64,000 bases of DNA from Kitasatospora sp. CB01950 (GTDB taxonomy: Bacteria; Actinomycetota; Actinomycetes; Streptomycetales; Streptomycetaceae). The stretch is taken from positions 124,001 through 188,000 of the forward strand of contig NZ_LISX01000003.1 of the NCBI RefSeq assembly GCF_001905465.1, read 5' to 3'. Positions within the stretch are counted from its first letter, which is position 1, and each line of letters opens with the position of its first letter. Below, in pieces: positions 32,439 to 40,811 of this stretch. A program made the position numbers and the translations under genes. The notes under the pieces were generated by a model. The model did not search any database. It was not told the origin of the DNA and saw only the letters and a program-made list of their open reading frames with translations.

Positions 32439-34151
32439 GTGCGCGAGGAGGAACCGCGGTCGCGGCTTCCCCAGCTCCGGCTGGACGAACTGCTGGCCGA
32501 ACTGCAGGCCCGGATCGACGTGGCCCGAGGCACCCGCGACCGGGTGCACAGCCTGCTCGAAGCCGTCCTCTCGGTCGGCCGCGAACTCGAACTCACTCAG
32601 GTGCTGCGCCGGATCGTCGAGGCGGCTGCCGTCCTCGCCGACGCCAAGTACGCCGCACTCGGCGTGATCGGCCCCGACGGCGACACCCTCTCGCAGTTCC
32701 TCACCGTCGGCCTGAACGAAGCGGAAATCGCGAAGATCGGCCCCTACCCGACCGGCAAGGGCCTGCTCGGCGAACTCATCCGCCGCCCCGAACCGCTGCG
32801 CCTGGACGACCTCACCCAGCACCCCGCGTCCACCGGCTGCCCCGCCCACCACCCCGAGATGCGCACCTTCCTGGGCCTGCCGGTCCGGGTCCGCGACGAG
32901 GTGTTCGGCAACATCTACCTGACCGACAAGCGCGGCGCCGCCGGGTTCGACGACGACGACGAATCGGTGATCGCCACCCTCGCCGTCGCCGCGGGCGTCG
33001 CCATCGACAACGCCCGCCTGTACGAGGAGGCGCAGCGCCGGCAGCGCTGGCTGACCGCCACCGCCGAGATCAACCGCCGCCTGCTGTCCGGCAGTTCACG
33101 CACCCAGGTGGTCGAGCTGATCGCCCAGCGGGCCTGCGACATCAGCGGCGCCCAGCAGGCCGACGTGCTCACCGTGCTGCCCGCCGGCAGCGGCCTGCAC
33201 ATGGAGCTCTCGCTCGGCGGCGACCTCACCGGCCGGGTCGGCGCGAACGTCCCGCTGGAGGGCACCATCTCGGGTGCGGCCTGCGTGCAGGGCGCGCCGG
33301 TGACCTCCCACCACCTCGCCGAGGACCCGCGCTTCCCCGTCCGGGCGGACCGCTACGCGGGCCTCGGCCCGGCCGTCGCGGTGCCGCTGGGCCGTGCCGA
33401 GGGCCACACCGAGGGCGTGCTGCTGCTGGTGCGGGCAAGCGGCGAACCGGAGTTCACCGAGCGCGAGATCGACCCGCTGCTGGCCTTCGCCGACCAGGCC
33501 GCGCTGGCCCTGGAACTCGCCGAACGGCGGCGCGACGCCGAGCAGTTGGCCGTCCTGGAGGACCGCGACCGGATCGCCCGCGACCTGCACGACCTGGCCA
33601 TCCAGCGGCTGTTCGCGACCGGCATGACGCTGCAGAGCGCGTCCCGGTTCATCGACCACCCAGGGGCCTCGGACCGGGTGCTGCGGGCCGTCGGCGACCT
33701 GGACGAGACCATCAAGATCATCCGATCGACGATCTTCGGCCTGCGGGTCCGCGAGGCCGGCGCCGGCCAGGGCCTGCGCGCCCGCGCCGTCCACGTCGTC
33801 GAGGAGGCCCACTCGGCGCTCGGCTTCGCCCCCCGCCTCAGCATGGAGGGCCTGCTCGACACCGACGTGCCGCCCGCCGTCGCCGACCACCTGGTCGCCG
33901 TCCTCGGCGAGGCGCTCAGCAACGCCGCCCGCCACGCCAAGGCCGGCCGCGTCGAGGTCGTCCTCCAGGCCACCGGCAGCCAGGTCGCCCTCACCGTCCA
34001 GGACGACGGCGTCGGCATCCCCGCCCAGGGCCGCCGCAGCGGCCTGCGCAACCTGGAGGAACGCGCCCACGCCCTCGGGGGCTCGCTCACCGTCACCACC
34101 CCGTCCGGCGGCGGCACCGCGCTCAACTGGACGGTTCCGCTGGGCCACTGA
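32439..34151 (+). CDS. DevS/DosS-like two-GAF sensor kinase
   Basis: A 570-residue soluble kinase. GAF1 (about 55-200) keeps CPAHHPEMRTFLGLPVRV, the region holding the haem-ligand His in DevS/DosS (here His137/His138), and LRLDDLTQHPAS. GAF2 spans about 220-370. His384 in ARDLHDLAIQRLFATGM is the phosphoacceptor, followed by the N box GEALSNAARHAKAG and G box GRRSGLRNLEERAHALGG. It probably senses oxygen, NO or redox state through haem. GAGGAGG sets the GTG start. No response regulator is adjacent; a DevR-like one lies at 44728-45402. Confidence 0.88.
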   Translation: MREEEPRSRLPQLRLDELLAELQARIDVARGTRDRVHSLLEAVLSVGRELELTQVLRRIVEAAAVLADAKYAALGVIGPDGDTLSQFLTVGLNEAEIAKIGPYPTGKGLLGELIRRPEPLRLDDLTQHPASTGCPAHHPEMRTFLGLPVRVRDEVFGNIYLTDKRGAAGFDDDDESVIATLAVAAGVAIDNARLYEEAQRRQRWLTATAEINRRLLSGSSRTQVVELIAQRACDISGAQQADVLTVLPAGSGLHMELSLGGDLTGRVGANVPLEGTISGAACVQGAPVTSHHLAEDPRFPVRADRYAGLGPAVAVPLGRAEGHTEGVLLLVRASGEPEFTEREIDPLLAFADQAALALELAERRRDAEQLAVLEDRDRIARDLHDLAIQRLFATGMTLQSASRFIDHPGASDRVLRAVGDLDETIKIIRSTIFGLRVREAGAGQGLRARAVHVVEEAHSALGFAPRLSMEGLLDTDVPPAVADHLVAVLGEALSNAARHAKAGRVEVVLQATGSQVALTVQDDGVGIPAQGRRSGLRNLEERAHALGGSLTVTTPSGGGTALNWTVPLGH

Positions 34152-34179
34152 CCGGGGCCCGGCGGGCGAGCGCCTCAGG

Positions 34180-34218
34180 GCTGTCAGGGGTGTCAGGGCT
34201 GTCAGGGCTGTCGGGGCT
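34180..34218. repeat. 9-bp tandem repeat over HxlR stop codon
   Basis: Four copies of a GCTGTCAGG-like 9-mer start at 34180, 34189, 34198 and 34207. The HxlR stop codon (34202-34204) lies inside and each of the first three copies supplies a TGA in that reading direction. Confidence 0.8.
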
Positions 34219-34567
34219 GGGCGCGCGCGGTGCGGGACTGCCGTTCGCGGGCCCAGGCGGCCAGCGGCCGGAGCGCGTCGTTGAGGCGCAGGCCGTCCTC
34301 CGTCAGCGAGTACTCCACCCGGGGCGGCACCTCCTCGTACGAGACCCGGCGCACCACGCCGTCCGCCTCCAGCTCCCGCAGGTGCGACGCCAGCACCTTC
34401 TCCGTGACCCCCGGCAGCAGACGGCGCAACTCCCCGAAACGGCGGCACGGTTGCTCGTGCAGCGCCCACAGCACCAGCACCTTCCACTTGCCGCCGATCA
34501 CCTCCATCGCGCTGTCGATCCCGCAGACGTGCCCCTCCGGCGTACCCGGCCGGTTCACCGTCGTCAT
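34202..34567 (-). CDS. HxlR-family regulator
   Basis: A 121-residue winged-helix regulator. Landmarks are the N-terminal Cys (HVCGIDSAMEVIGGKWKVLVLWAL), RRFGELRRLLPGVTEKVLASHLREL and the wing EEVPPRVEYSLTEDGLRL. The single N-terminal Cys is the redox-sensing residue in related proteins that respond to aldehydes or quinones. It is divergent from the imine-reductase-like gene, its likely target. Confidence 0.9.
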   Translation of the reverse strand: MTTVNRPGTPEGHVCGIDSAMEVIGGKWKVLVLWALHEQPCRRFGELRRLLPGVTEKVLASHLRELEADGVVRRVSYEEVPPRVEYSLTEDGLRLNDALRPLAAWARERQSRTARAQPRQP

Positions 34568-34621
34568 CGCCCCACCACCCTTCCGACCTGCTCACTCACC
34601 CCGGGGTAAGCACCCACCGCA

Positions 34622-34633
34622 AAGTGCGTACTT
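34622..34633. promoter_or_regulatory. Candidate HxlR operator
   Basis: AAGT-GCGT-ACTT is a small inverted repeat in the 100-base divergent region between the HxlR and reductase genes, resembling the GTAC-containing sites of this family. Confidence 0.4.
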
Positions 34634-34667
34634 GATCACTCCCGGGCCCTGGACCAGCCTAATCGTC

Positions 34668-35669
34668 ATGGCACACACCGCTGTTGAGCACACTGCTACC
34701 GATCACTCCGCCGTTGAGCACACCGTTGTCGAGCACTCCGCTGTCGAGCACACCGTTGTCGAGCACGCCGCCGCCGGGGTCCCCGCCGGGAAGGCCCCCG
34801 TCACGCTGCTCGGCCTCGGCGCGATGGGCACCGCGCTGGCCCGCGCCTGGCTCGCCGCCGGGCACCCGCTGACCGTCTGGAACCGCACCCCCGCCCGCGC
34901 CGAGGCCCTCGCCGCCGAAGGCGCGACCGTCGCCGCCACCGCCGCCGAGGCCGTCGCCGTGAACCCCCTGGTCGTCGTCTGCCTGCTGGACGACGCCACC
35001 GTCGGCGACGTCCTCGCCGACGCCGACCTGACCGGCCGCGACCTCGTCAACCTCACCACCGGCACCCCCGCCCAGGCCCGCGAACGCGCCGTCTGGGCCC
35101 GGCAGCGCGGGGCCCGCTACCTCGACGGCGGCATCATGGCCGTCCCGCCGATGGTCGGCATCCCCCAGGCCGGCGGCTACGTCCTGTACAGCGGCGCACC
35201 CGACCCGTTCGAGCAGCACCGCCCCGCCCTCGCCGTCCCGCTCGCCGCCACCTGGACCGGCGAGGACCCAGGCTTCGCCGCCCTCCACGACATCGCCCTG
35301 CTCAGCGCCATGTACGGCATGTTCGCGGGCGCGGCGCACGCCTTCGCCCTGATCCGCACCGAGGACATCGACCCCACCGCCTTCGCCCCCCTGCTCGCCG
35401 ACTGGCTCGCCGCCATGGCGCCCTCCGTCCACCAGACCGCCGAACACCTCCGCACCGGCGACTACACCAAGAACGTCACCTCCCCGCTCGCCATGCAGGT
35501 CGCGGGCACCCCGACCTTCCTCGCCACCGCCGAACAGCAGGGCGTCAGCCCCGAACTGATCGCGCCCTACTTCGAGTTGATGCGGCGTCGGCTCGGCGGG
35601 GGAAGTGGGGAGGAGGACCTCACGGGCGTGGTCGACCTGCTGCTGCGCCCGGGCGCCCGACGGCCGTGA
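34668..35669 (+). CDS. NAD(P)-binding imine-reductase-like oxidoreductase
   Basis: A 333-residue enzyme of the 3-hydroxyisobutyrate dehydrogenase/imine reductase superfamily. The dinucleotide site is VTLLGLGAMGTALARAWLAAGH followed by WNRTPARAEAL, suggesting NADPH. DGGIMAVPPMVGIP and the C-terminal helical domain (LLSAMYGMFAGAAHAFALI) are typical of imine reductases. The first 35 residues are an odd His-rich extension made of VEHT/VEHS units absent from relatives. It is divergent from HxlR, which probably controls it. Confidence 0.85.
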   Translation: MAHTAVEHTATDHSAVEHTVVEHSAVEHTVVEHAAAGVPAGKAPVTLLGLGAMGTALARAWLAAGHPLTVWNRTPARAEALAAEGATVAATAAEAVAVNPLVVVCLLDDATVGDVLADADLTGRDLVNLTTGTPAQARERAVWARQRGARYLDGGIMAVPPMVGIPQAGGYVLYSGAPDPFEQHRPALAVPLAATWTGEDPGFAALHDIALLSAMYGMFAGAAHAFALIRTEDIDPTAFAPLLADWLAAMAPSVHQTAEHLRTGDYTKNVTSPLAMQVAGTPTFLATAEQQGVSPELIAPYFELMRRRLGGGSGEEDLTGVVDLLLRPGARRP

Positions 35670-35693
35670 TCGTTCTCTGCTAGGTTCGCCCGC

Positions 35694-35775
35694 GCCGGTG
35701 CAGCGCCAATGCGGCGCCGGTGCAGTGCCGGTGCAGCGCCAATGCGGCGCCGGTGCGGTGCTGGTGCGGCGCAGG
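35694..35775. repeat. 33-bp tandem repeat after reductase stop
   Basis: A 33-bp unit starting GCCGGTGCAGCGCCAATG occurs at 35694-35726 and, with one change, at 35727-35759; a decayed third part follows. It starts 24 bases after the reductase stop and fills much of the gap before the epimerase gene. Confidence 0.85.
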
Positions 35776-35917
35776 GCTTGCGTCGGCGGATCGTCGGAGG
35801 GGGTGAGGTTATGGCTGCCGGGAGCGAGTTCCGTCACGTACCCGACCGGGTCGCCGACTGAGCCGGCTTTCGCCGCCGGTGGCCCGGACCGCCTCACACC
35901 TCCGGAGTCTTTCCACC

Positions 35918-36913
35918 ATGCAGAGCACAACCCCCCGCCCGCTGAGCCTGCTCGTGCTGGGCGGCACGCGTTTCGTGGGTCGCACCCTCGTCGAGGCCGC
36001 ACTGGCCGAGGGGCACCAGGTGACGCTGTTCAACCGCGGCCGCACCGCGCCCGATCTCTTCCCCGAGGCCGAGGTCGAGACCGTCGTCGGCGACCGCACC
36101 GCCGACCTGTCCGCGCTCCACGGCCGGCACTGGGACGCCGCGGTCGACGTCGCGGGCTACGAGCCCGAGGTGGTCCGCCGTTCGGTGACCGCCCTGGGCG
36201 GGAGCGTGGGGCGGTACGTCTTCGTCTCCTCGCTGTCGGTCCTCGCCGATCAGTCCACCGTGCAGGACGAGGACGGCGAGGTGCTCGTCCTCGACGAGAA
36301 CGTGCTGCCGCACCAGCTGTACGGCGCCCGCAAGGCCGCGTGCGAGCGGATCGTGCTGGACGCGTACGGCGAGCGGGCCGCCGTCGTCCGGCCCGGCATG
36401 ATCGTCGGACCGTACGACACGACCGACCGGTTCCCGTACTGGCCGCGACGCTTCCGGCGCGGCGGCCGGGTGCTGCTGCCGGGCGACCCGGGCGACCCCG
36501 CCCAGTTCATCGACGTCCGCGACCTGGCGGCGTGGATCCTCGGCTGCGTCACCGCGCAGCGCGCCGGCATCCACAACGTCACCGGCCGCACCCTGCCGTT
36601 CGGCGAGTTCTTCGCCACCTGCCGGGCGCTGGTCAACCCGTCCGCGGAGCCGGTCTGGCTGAGCAGCGAGAAGCTGCTGAACGCCGGCCTCGACCCGTGG
36701 ATGGGCGTCCCGATGTGGATCGCCGACCCCGCGTGCACGGCGATCAACCGCGTCGACGTCTCGCGCGCGCTGGCCGCGGGCCTGACGCTCCGTCCGCTCG
36801 GCGAGACAATCGTCGACACCCTCGCCTGGGACACCGCCCGCGGTGGCCCGGCCGCCGGCAGCGAGGGGCTCAGTGCGGCGGAAGAGGAGCGACTGCTGCG
36901 CGAACTGGCCTGA
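35918..36913 (+). CDS. NAD-dependent epimerase/reductase (SDR)
   Basis: A 331-residue extended short-chain dehydrogenase. The Rossmann motif is LLVLGGTRFVGRTLVEAALAEGH; VFVSSLSVLAD and YGARKAACERIVLD supply the Ser and the YxxxK catalytic residues, and VVRPGMIVGPYD follows. Relatives reduce or epimerise sugar nucleotides or isoflavone-like substrates; this one cannot be assigned. An in-frame ATG 13 codons upstream is possible, but GGAG precedes the chosen ATG at 13 bases. Confidence 0.85.
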   Translation: MQSTTPRPLSLLVLGGTRFVGRTLVEAALAEGHQVTLFNRGRTAPDLFPEAEVETVVGDRTADLSALHGRHWDAAVDVAGYEPEVVRRSVTALGGSVGRYVFVSSLSVLADQSTVQDEDGEVLVLDENVLPHQLYGARKAACERIVLDAYGERAAVVRPGMIVGPYDTTDRFPYWPRRFRRGGRVLLPGDPGDPAQFIDVRDLAAWILGCVTAQRAGIHNVTGRTLPFGEFFATCRALVNPSAEPVWLSSEKLLNAGLDPWMGVPMWIADPACTAINRVDVSRALAAGLTLRPLGETIVDTLAWDTARGGPAAGSEGLSAAEEERLLRELA

Positions 36914-37031
36914 CCCTGCGCCGACTTGCGGTGCGGGTTCGCGGGCGGGCCGCTCGGACCGAGCGGCCCGCCCGGGCTGCGCCCCGAAAAACCGGGTGCC
37001 GCGGCCGTCGGGTCTCCCTACGCTTCCCGCC

Positions 37032-37616
37032 ATGGACAGCATCCGGGCCGAGCACCTCGTCAACGTCGTCGACGTCGAAGCGACGTGCTGGGACGGCTCC
37101 CCGCCGCCCGGCGCGGTCAGCGAGATCATCGAGATCGGCCTGACCGTCGTCGACCTCCAGGCCGGCTCGCGGGTCGCCCGCCACCGCATCCTGGTACGGC
37201 CCGCCCGCTCCCGGGTCAGCGCGTTCTGCACCGAACTGACCGGCCTCACCCAGCCCGAGGTCGACCGCGGCCTCCCCTTCGCCGCCGCCTGCCGCCTGCT
37301 GGCGACCGAACACCACGCCGGCACCCGCCCATGGACCAGCTGGGGCGACTACGACCGCCACCAGTTCACCCGCCAGTGCCGGGCCACCCGCACCCCCTAC
37401 CCCTTCGGCCGCCACCACACCAACGCCAAAGCCGTCTTCACCGACGCCCACGGCCTCCGCAAACGCCCCGGCATGGCCCAGGCCCTCGACATCGCCGGCC
37501 TCCCCCTCGAAGGCCGCCACCACCGCGGCGAGGACGACGCCTGGAACATCGCCGCCCTCGTCCTCGACCTCGCCGCCCTCCACACCTGGCCGACCGCCGA
37601 CGAACACCCGGCCTGA
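37032..37616 (+). CDS. DEDDh 3'-5' exonuclease (ERI1/KapD-like)
   Basis: A 194-residue exonuclease. Exo I is VVDVEATCWDG with the Asp and Glu, Exo II is WTSWGDYDRHQF with Asp, and Exo III is HHRGEDDAWNIAAL with His and Asp, so the DEDDh set is complete. The preference of KapD/ERI1-like proteins is structured RNA or DNA 3' ends. An IS256 element sits 17 bases after the stop. Confidence 0.88.
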   Translation: MDSIRAEHLVNVVDVEATCWDGSPPPGAVSEIIEIGLTVVDLQAGSRVARHRILVRPARSRVSAFCTELTGLTQPEVDRGLPFAAACRLLATEHHAGTRPWTSWGDYDRHQFTRQCRATRTPYPFGRHHTNAKAVFTDAHGLRKRPGMAQALDIAGLPLEGRHHRGEDDAWNIAALVLDLAALHTWPTADEHPA

Positions 37617-37625
37617 CGCCGACGT

Positions 37626-37633
37626 TCGCCGGC
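37626..37633. repeat. IS target duplication, left copy
   Basis: TCGCCGGC directly precedes the left inverted repeat and is repeated exactly at 39018-39025. Confidence 0.9.
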
Positions 37634-39017
37634 GGGTCTGTCCATTGAACGGTGTAACTCGGGTGGGTTGAGTTAGCGGCGGCCAGCGGCGAGTCGGCCG
37701 TCGAAGGCGATCTCGAAGGCGTTAAGTGCGGCCTTCCAGCGGGTCATCCAGCGTTTGCGGCAGGCCCCGGTCGGGTCGAGGGACATGATCGCCATGTAGA
37801 CGCACTTCAGAGCCGCCTGCTCGTTCGGGAAGTGCCCGCGCGAACGGACGGCCTTGCGGATCCGCGCGTTCACGGACTCGATCGCGTTCGTGGTGCAGAT
37901 GACCCGCCGGACCTCGACGTCGAAGCTTAGGAACGGCACGAACTCCGCCCAGGCGTTCTCCCAGAGCCGCACGATCGCCGGGTACTTCTTCCCCCAGACC
38001 TCGGCGAACTCCACGAACCGCTCCAGCGCGGCGTCCTCGGTCGGCGCCGTGTAGACGGGCTTGAGGGCACGCGAGATCTTGTCCCAGTCCTGCCTGGCCG
38101 CATAGCGGAACGAGGCCCGGATCAGGTGGACGATGCAGGTCTGGGTGACGGCCTGCGGCCAGACCGCGGCGATCGCGTCCGGCAGGCCCTTGAGCCCGTC
38201 GCAGACGACCATGCAGACGTCGGCGACGCCGCGGTTCTTGATCTCGGTGAGCACGTGCAGCCAGTACTTGGCGCCCTCTCCGCCGTCACCGGCCCAGAGC
38301 CCGAGGATCTCCCTCGTGCCTTCGACGGTGACCGCGAGCGCCACGTAGATCGGCCGGTTGGCGACCTGGCCGTCGCGGAGCTTCACGTGCACGCAGTCGA
38401 TGAACACCACCGGATAGACCGGGTCGAGCGGGCGGTTCTGCCACTCGGACATGCCCTCGACGACCTGGTCGGTGATCGTTGAGATCGTCTGCTTCGACAC
38501 CTCCGCGCCGTAGACGTCGGACAGGTGAGCGGAGATCTCACCGTGTGTCAGGCCGCGGGCGGACAGCGAGAGCACCATCTCGTCGACCCCGGACAGGCGC
38601 CGCTGGCGCTTGCGGACGAGCTGTGGTTCGAACGAGCCCTCGCGGTCGCGGGGAACGTCGATCTCGACCGGGCCGACCTCGGTCAGCACAGTCTTCGAGC
38701 GGATGCCGTTACGGGAGTTGCCGCTGCCGGCCCCGGCCGGATCGTGCTTCTCGTAACCGAGGTGGTCGGTCATCTCGCCTTCGAGGGCGGATTCGAGGAG
38801 CTTCTTCGTCAGCTGCTGGAGCAGGCCTCCGGCGCCGGTGAGCTGGAGCCCGCTTGCGCGGGCCCGGTCGACCAGTTGCCCGATCAACTGGTCGTCCAGG
38901 GCGTCCGGCTGCAACGCCGCCGGCCGTGCGGCCTCCACGGCCTCGGCCGAGACGGTCACGTCTGTCATCAGGTGCTACTTCCTTGATCGGGAGTTACACC
39001 GTTCTTTTTACAGACCC
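37634..39017 (-). mobile_element. Intact IS256-family insertion sequence, 1384 bp
   Basis: One transposase gene is flanked by 27-bp terminal inverted repeats: left GGGTCTGT then GAACGGTGTAACTC, right the same two blocks in complement, with mismatches only in the intervening five bases. The element is bounded by an exact 8-bp target duplication, the size made by IS256 transposases. Ends, gene and duplication are all intact, so the insertion is recent and the element may be active. Confidence 0.92.
37673..38968 (-). CDS. IS256-family transposase
   Basis: A 431-residue mutator-type DDE transposase. The catalytic acids are in VVFIDCVHVKLRDG (Asp), VVCDGLKGLPDAI (Asp) and ENAWAEFVPFL (Glu). The N-terminal DNA-binding part has LESALEGEMTDHLGYEKHD and NSRNGIRSKTVLTEVG. 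Length and motifs are complete, so the copy looks functional. It occupies nearly the whole element. Confidence 0.95.
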   Translation of the reverse strand: MTDVTVSAEAVEAARPAALQPDALDDQLIGQLVDRARASGLQLTGAGGLLQQLTKKLLESALEGEMTDHLGYEKHDPAGAGSGNSRNGIRSKTVLTEVGPVEIDVPRDREGSFEPQLVRKRQRRLSGVDEMVLSLSARGLTHGEISAHLSDVYGAEVSKQTISTITDQVVEGMSEWQNRPLDPVYPVVFIDCVHVKLRDGQVANRPIYVALAVTVEGTREILGLWAGDGGEGAKYWLHVLTEIKNRGVADVCMVVCDGLKGLPDAIAAVWPQAVTQTCIVHLIRASFRYAARQDWDKISRALKPVYTAPTEDAALERFVEFAEVWGKKYPAIVRLWENAWAEFVPFLSFDVEVRRVICTTNAIESVNARIRKAVRSRGHFPNEQAALKCVYMAIMSLDPTGACRKRWMTRWKAALNAFEIAFDGRLAAGRR

Positions 39018-39025
39018 TCGCCGGC
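39018..39025. repeat. IS target duplication, right copy
   Basis: TCGCCGGC follows the right inverted repeat, matching 37626-37633. The 227 bases between here and the amidohydrolase stop hold no gene I can support. Confidence 0.9.
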
Positions 39026-39252
39026 GGCCAGGAAGGCGCGGTGGTCGTCGGCGAAGCGGTGGTGGTGGCTGAGGTGAACCAGTCGCCGGGGCGGGGCCGG
39101 CCGCACCTCCTGGACGGGTGGTCGGTGGCTGTCCGTCACCTGACCGCCCGGTCCGCCGCCGTTCCGCGGCTCCGGAGGGCCGGGTGCCTGCTGGCGGAGG
39201 CCCTGGGCCGACCTGCCGGCGGGGTCATGCGGCCCGGTGGGGGTTGGGGCGG

Positions 39253-40215
39253 TCAGAGGTTGAAGAGCTTCGTGGCGTTGTCGTGACAGACCGCCCGGAG
39301 CCAGTCGGGGCCGAGGTCCAGCCGTTCCAGGGCTTGGAGTTGGTGCAGGTAGGGGTAGGGGATGTTGGGGAAGTCGGTGCCGAGCAGGACGCGGTCGCCG
39401 AGGTCGGCGAGGCGGGGGAGGGCGGGCCGGGGGAAGGGCATGAAGCTCTCGGTGAAGTCGGTGAACGCCATGGTGGTGTCGAGGTGGACCTGTGGGTAGC
39501 GCTCGCCGAGGTCGAGGAACGCCTCGTACTCGGGCATGCCCAAGTGGGCGACAATCAGCCGGAGTTGGGGATGCTGGGCGAGCACTCGGGCGGCCGACTC
39601 GGGGCCGGTGAACCGGCCGGGGGCCGGGCCGGAGCCGCAGTGCATCACCACCGGGACGCCCGCCTCCGCCAACATGCCCCACGCCGAACGGAGTTGCTCG
39701 TCCGCCGGGTCGTAGTCGCCGACCTGCACGTGCGCCTTGAAGACCCGGGCGCCGGCGTCGAGGGCTTCGCGGACGTACTCGCCGGTGTCGGGCTCGGGGT
39801 AGAGGGTGGCGGTGTGCAGGCAGTCCGGGGTGCGGCGGGCGAATTCGACGGCCCAGTCGTTCAGCCAGCGGGCCATGCCCGGCTTGTGCGGGTAGAGCAT
39901 CGAGGTGAACGCCCGGACGCCGAACTCCCGCAGTACGGCGGTACGTTCGGCCTCCTCGGTGCGGTAGGCGATCGGCCAGGCCAGGCCGCCGACCAGCGGC
40001 CCGTTGGCGTCGAAGTACGCCCAGACCTTGCGCAGTACCTGTTCCGGCATGAAGTGGGTGTGGACGTCGATCAGGCCCGGCAGCCCGAGCCCGCCCCAGA
40101 ACCGCCGCACCTCCTCGGCCTCGGCGCGGAACGCCTCGCTGGGGGCCTCGTTCGAAACCGTGCCCGGCGCGTCGCCGTGCGGCTCGGCAGGGTGCGGCTC
40201 GTGGGGTGAACTCAC
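39253..40215 (-). CDS. Amidohydrolase-family (amidohydro-rel) enzyme
   Basis: A 320-residue TIM-barrel metal hydrolase or decarboxylase of the 2-pyrone-4,6-dicarboxylate lactonase/ACMSD-like group. The metal motif GLIDVHTHFMPE supplies two His; KAHVQVGDYD, VVMHCGSGPAPGRF, LIVAHLGMPEY and LGTDFPNIPYPY provide the other ligands. The first 30 residues are a Pro/His-rich extension. GAGAGG nine bases upstream of GTG supports the start. It is 46 bases downstream of the thioesterase gene and probably in its operon. Confidence 0.85.
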   Translation of the reverse strand: MSSPHEPHPAEPHGDAPGTVSNEAPSEAFRAEAEEVRRFWGGLGLPGLIDVHTHFMPEQVLRKVWAYFDANGPLVGGLAWPIAYRTEEAERTAVLREFGVRAFTSMLYPHKPGMARWLNDWAVEFARRTPDCLHTATLYPEPDTGEYVREALDAGARVFKAHVQVGDYDPADEQLRSAWGMLAEAGVPVVMHCGSGPAPGRFTGPESAARVLAQHPQLRLIVAHLGMPEYEAFLDLGERYPQVHLDTTMAFTDFTESFMPFPRPALPRLADLGDRVLLGTDFPNIPYPYLHQLQALERLDLGPDWLRAVCHDNATKLFNL

Positions 40216-40261
40216 GTGAACGGCCTCTCTCTTGAACGGCGGCGGTCGGTTTGCGGGCGGG

Positions 40262-40729
40262 TCACTGCGCGGCGGCGTCCAGGCGGATCAGTGTCTGCTG
40301 GCCGGTCGCGACGAGCCTGCGCGGGCCGTCGCCCTCCCGGACGCCGTGGACCTCGAGTTGGCGCACCGTCAGCGTCCGGCCGGACCGCACGACGACGCCG
40401 ATCGCCTCCAGGTGGTCGCCGAGGGCCGGCGCGAGCAGGTTGATCTTGTACTCGACGGTGAGGACCTCGCTGCCCTCCGGGAACACCGTCAGCGCCGCGT
40501 AGCCGCCCGCGGTGTCGGCGATCGCACTGGTCGCCCCGGCGTGGACATAGCCGTGCTGCTGGGACACCTCCGGACGGGAGGGCGGCGCGAGGTGGACGCG
40601 GCCGGGGCCGATGTGGGTGATCCGGGCACCCAGGTGGGACATTAGGCCCTGCCGGTCGAAGCTCGCCCGGATGCGTTCGCACGCCGCGTCGCTCGCGACC
40701 TCCGGCCCGGCCGTCCGGTCCTCGTCCAC
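40262..40729 (-). CDS. PaaI-family hotdog thioesterase
   Basis: A 155-residue hotdog-fold acyl-CoA thioesterase. The helix-and-strand signature is SQQHGYVHAGATSAIADTAGGYAAL, containing the catalytic HGG-like region and the acidic residue, followed by VLTVEYKINLLAPALGD. It should hydrolyse aryl- or acyl-CoA in the cytoplasm. GAGGGGAG upstream of GTG fits the start. It probably precedes the amidohydrolase in one transcript, which hints at a catabolic pathway. Confidence 0.88.
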   Translation of the reverse strand: MDEDRTAGPEVASDAACERIRASFDRQGLMSHLGARITHIGPGRVHLAPPSRPEVSQQHGYVHAGATSAIADTAGGYAALTVFPEGSEVLTVEYKINLLAPALGDHLEAIGVVVRSGRTLTVRQLEVHGVREGDGPRRLVATGQQTLIRLDAAAQ

Positions 40730-40755
40730 GCTCGCGCTCCCCTCGGTCAGTTTCC

Positions 40756-40781
40756 GCCGACAGTGATCATTCTCTGTCGGC
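40756..40781. terminator. Hairpin between DUF4132 and thioesterase genes
   Basis: GCCGACAG and CTGTCGGC form a perfect 8-bp stem around a 10-base loop, 30 bases after the WGR-DUF4132 stop. It may end that transcript. Confidence 0.6.
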
Positions 40782-40811
40782 GACCTGCGCCGAGGCCAGA
40801 GCCGGGGGCGC

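Noticed and set aside
39026..39252. A gene fragment right of the IS element, ending HLSHHHRFADDHRAF on the minus strand
   Set aside because: Joining the two sides of the insertion gives no convincing continuous coding frame, so I do not claim an interrupted gene.
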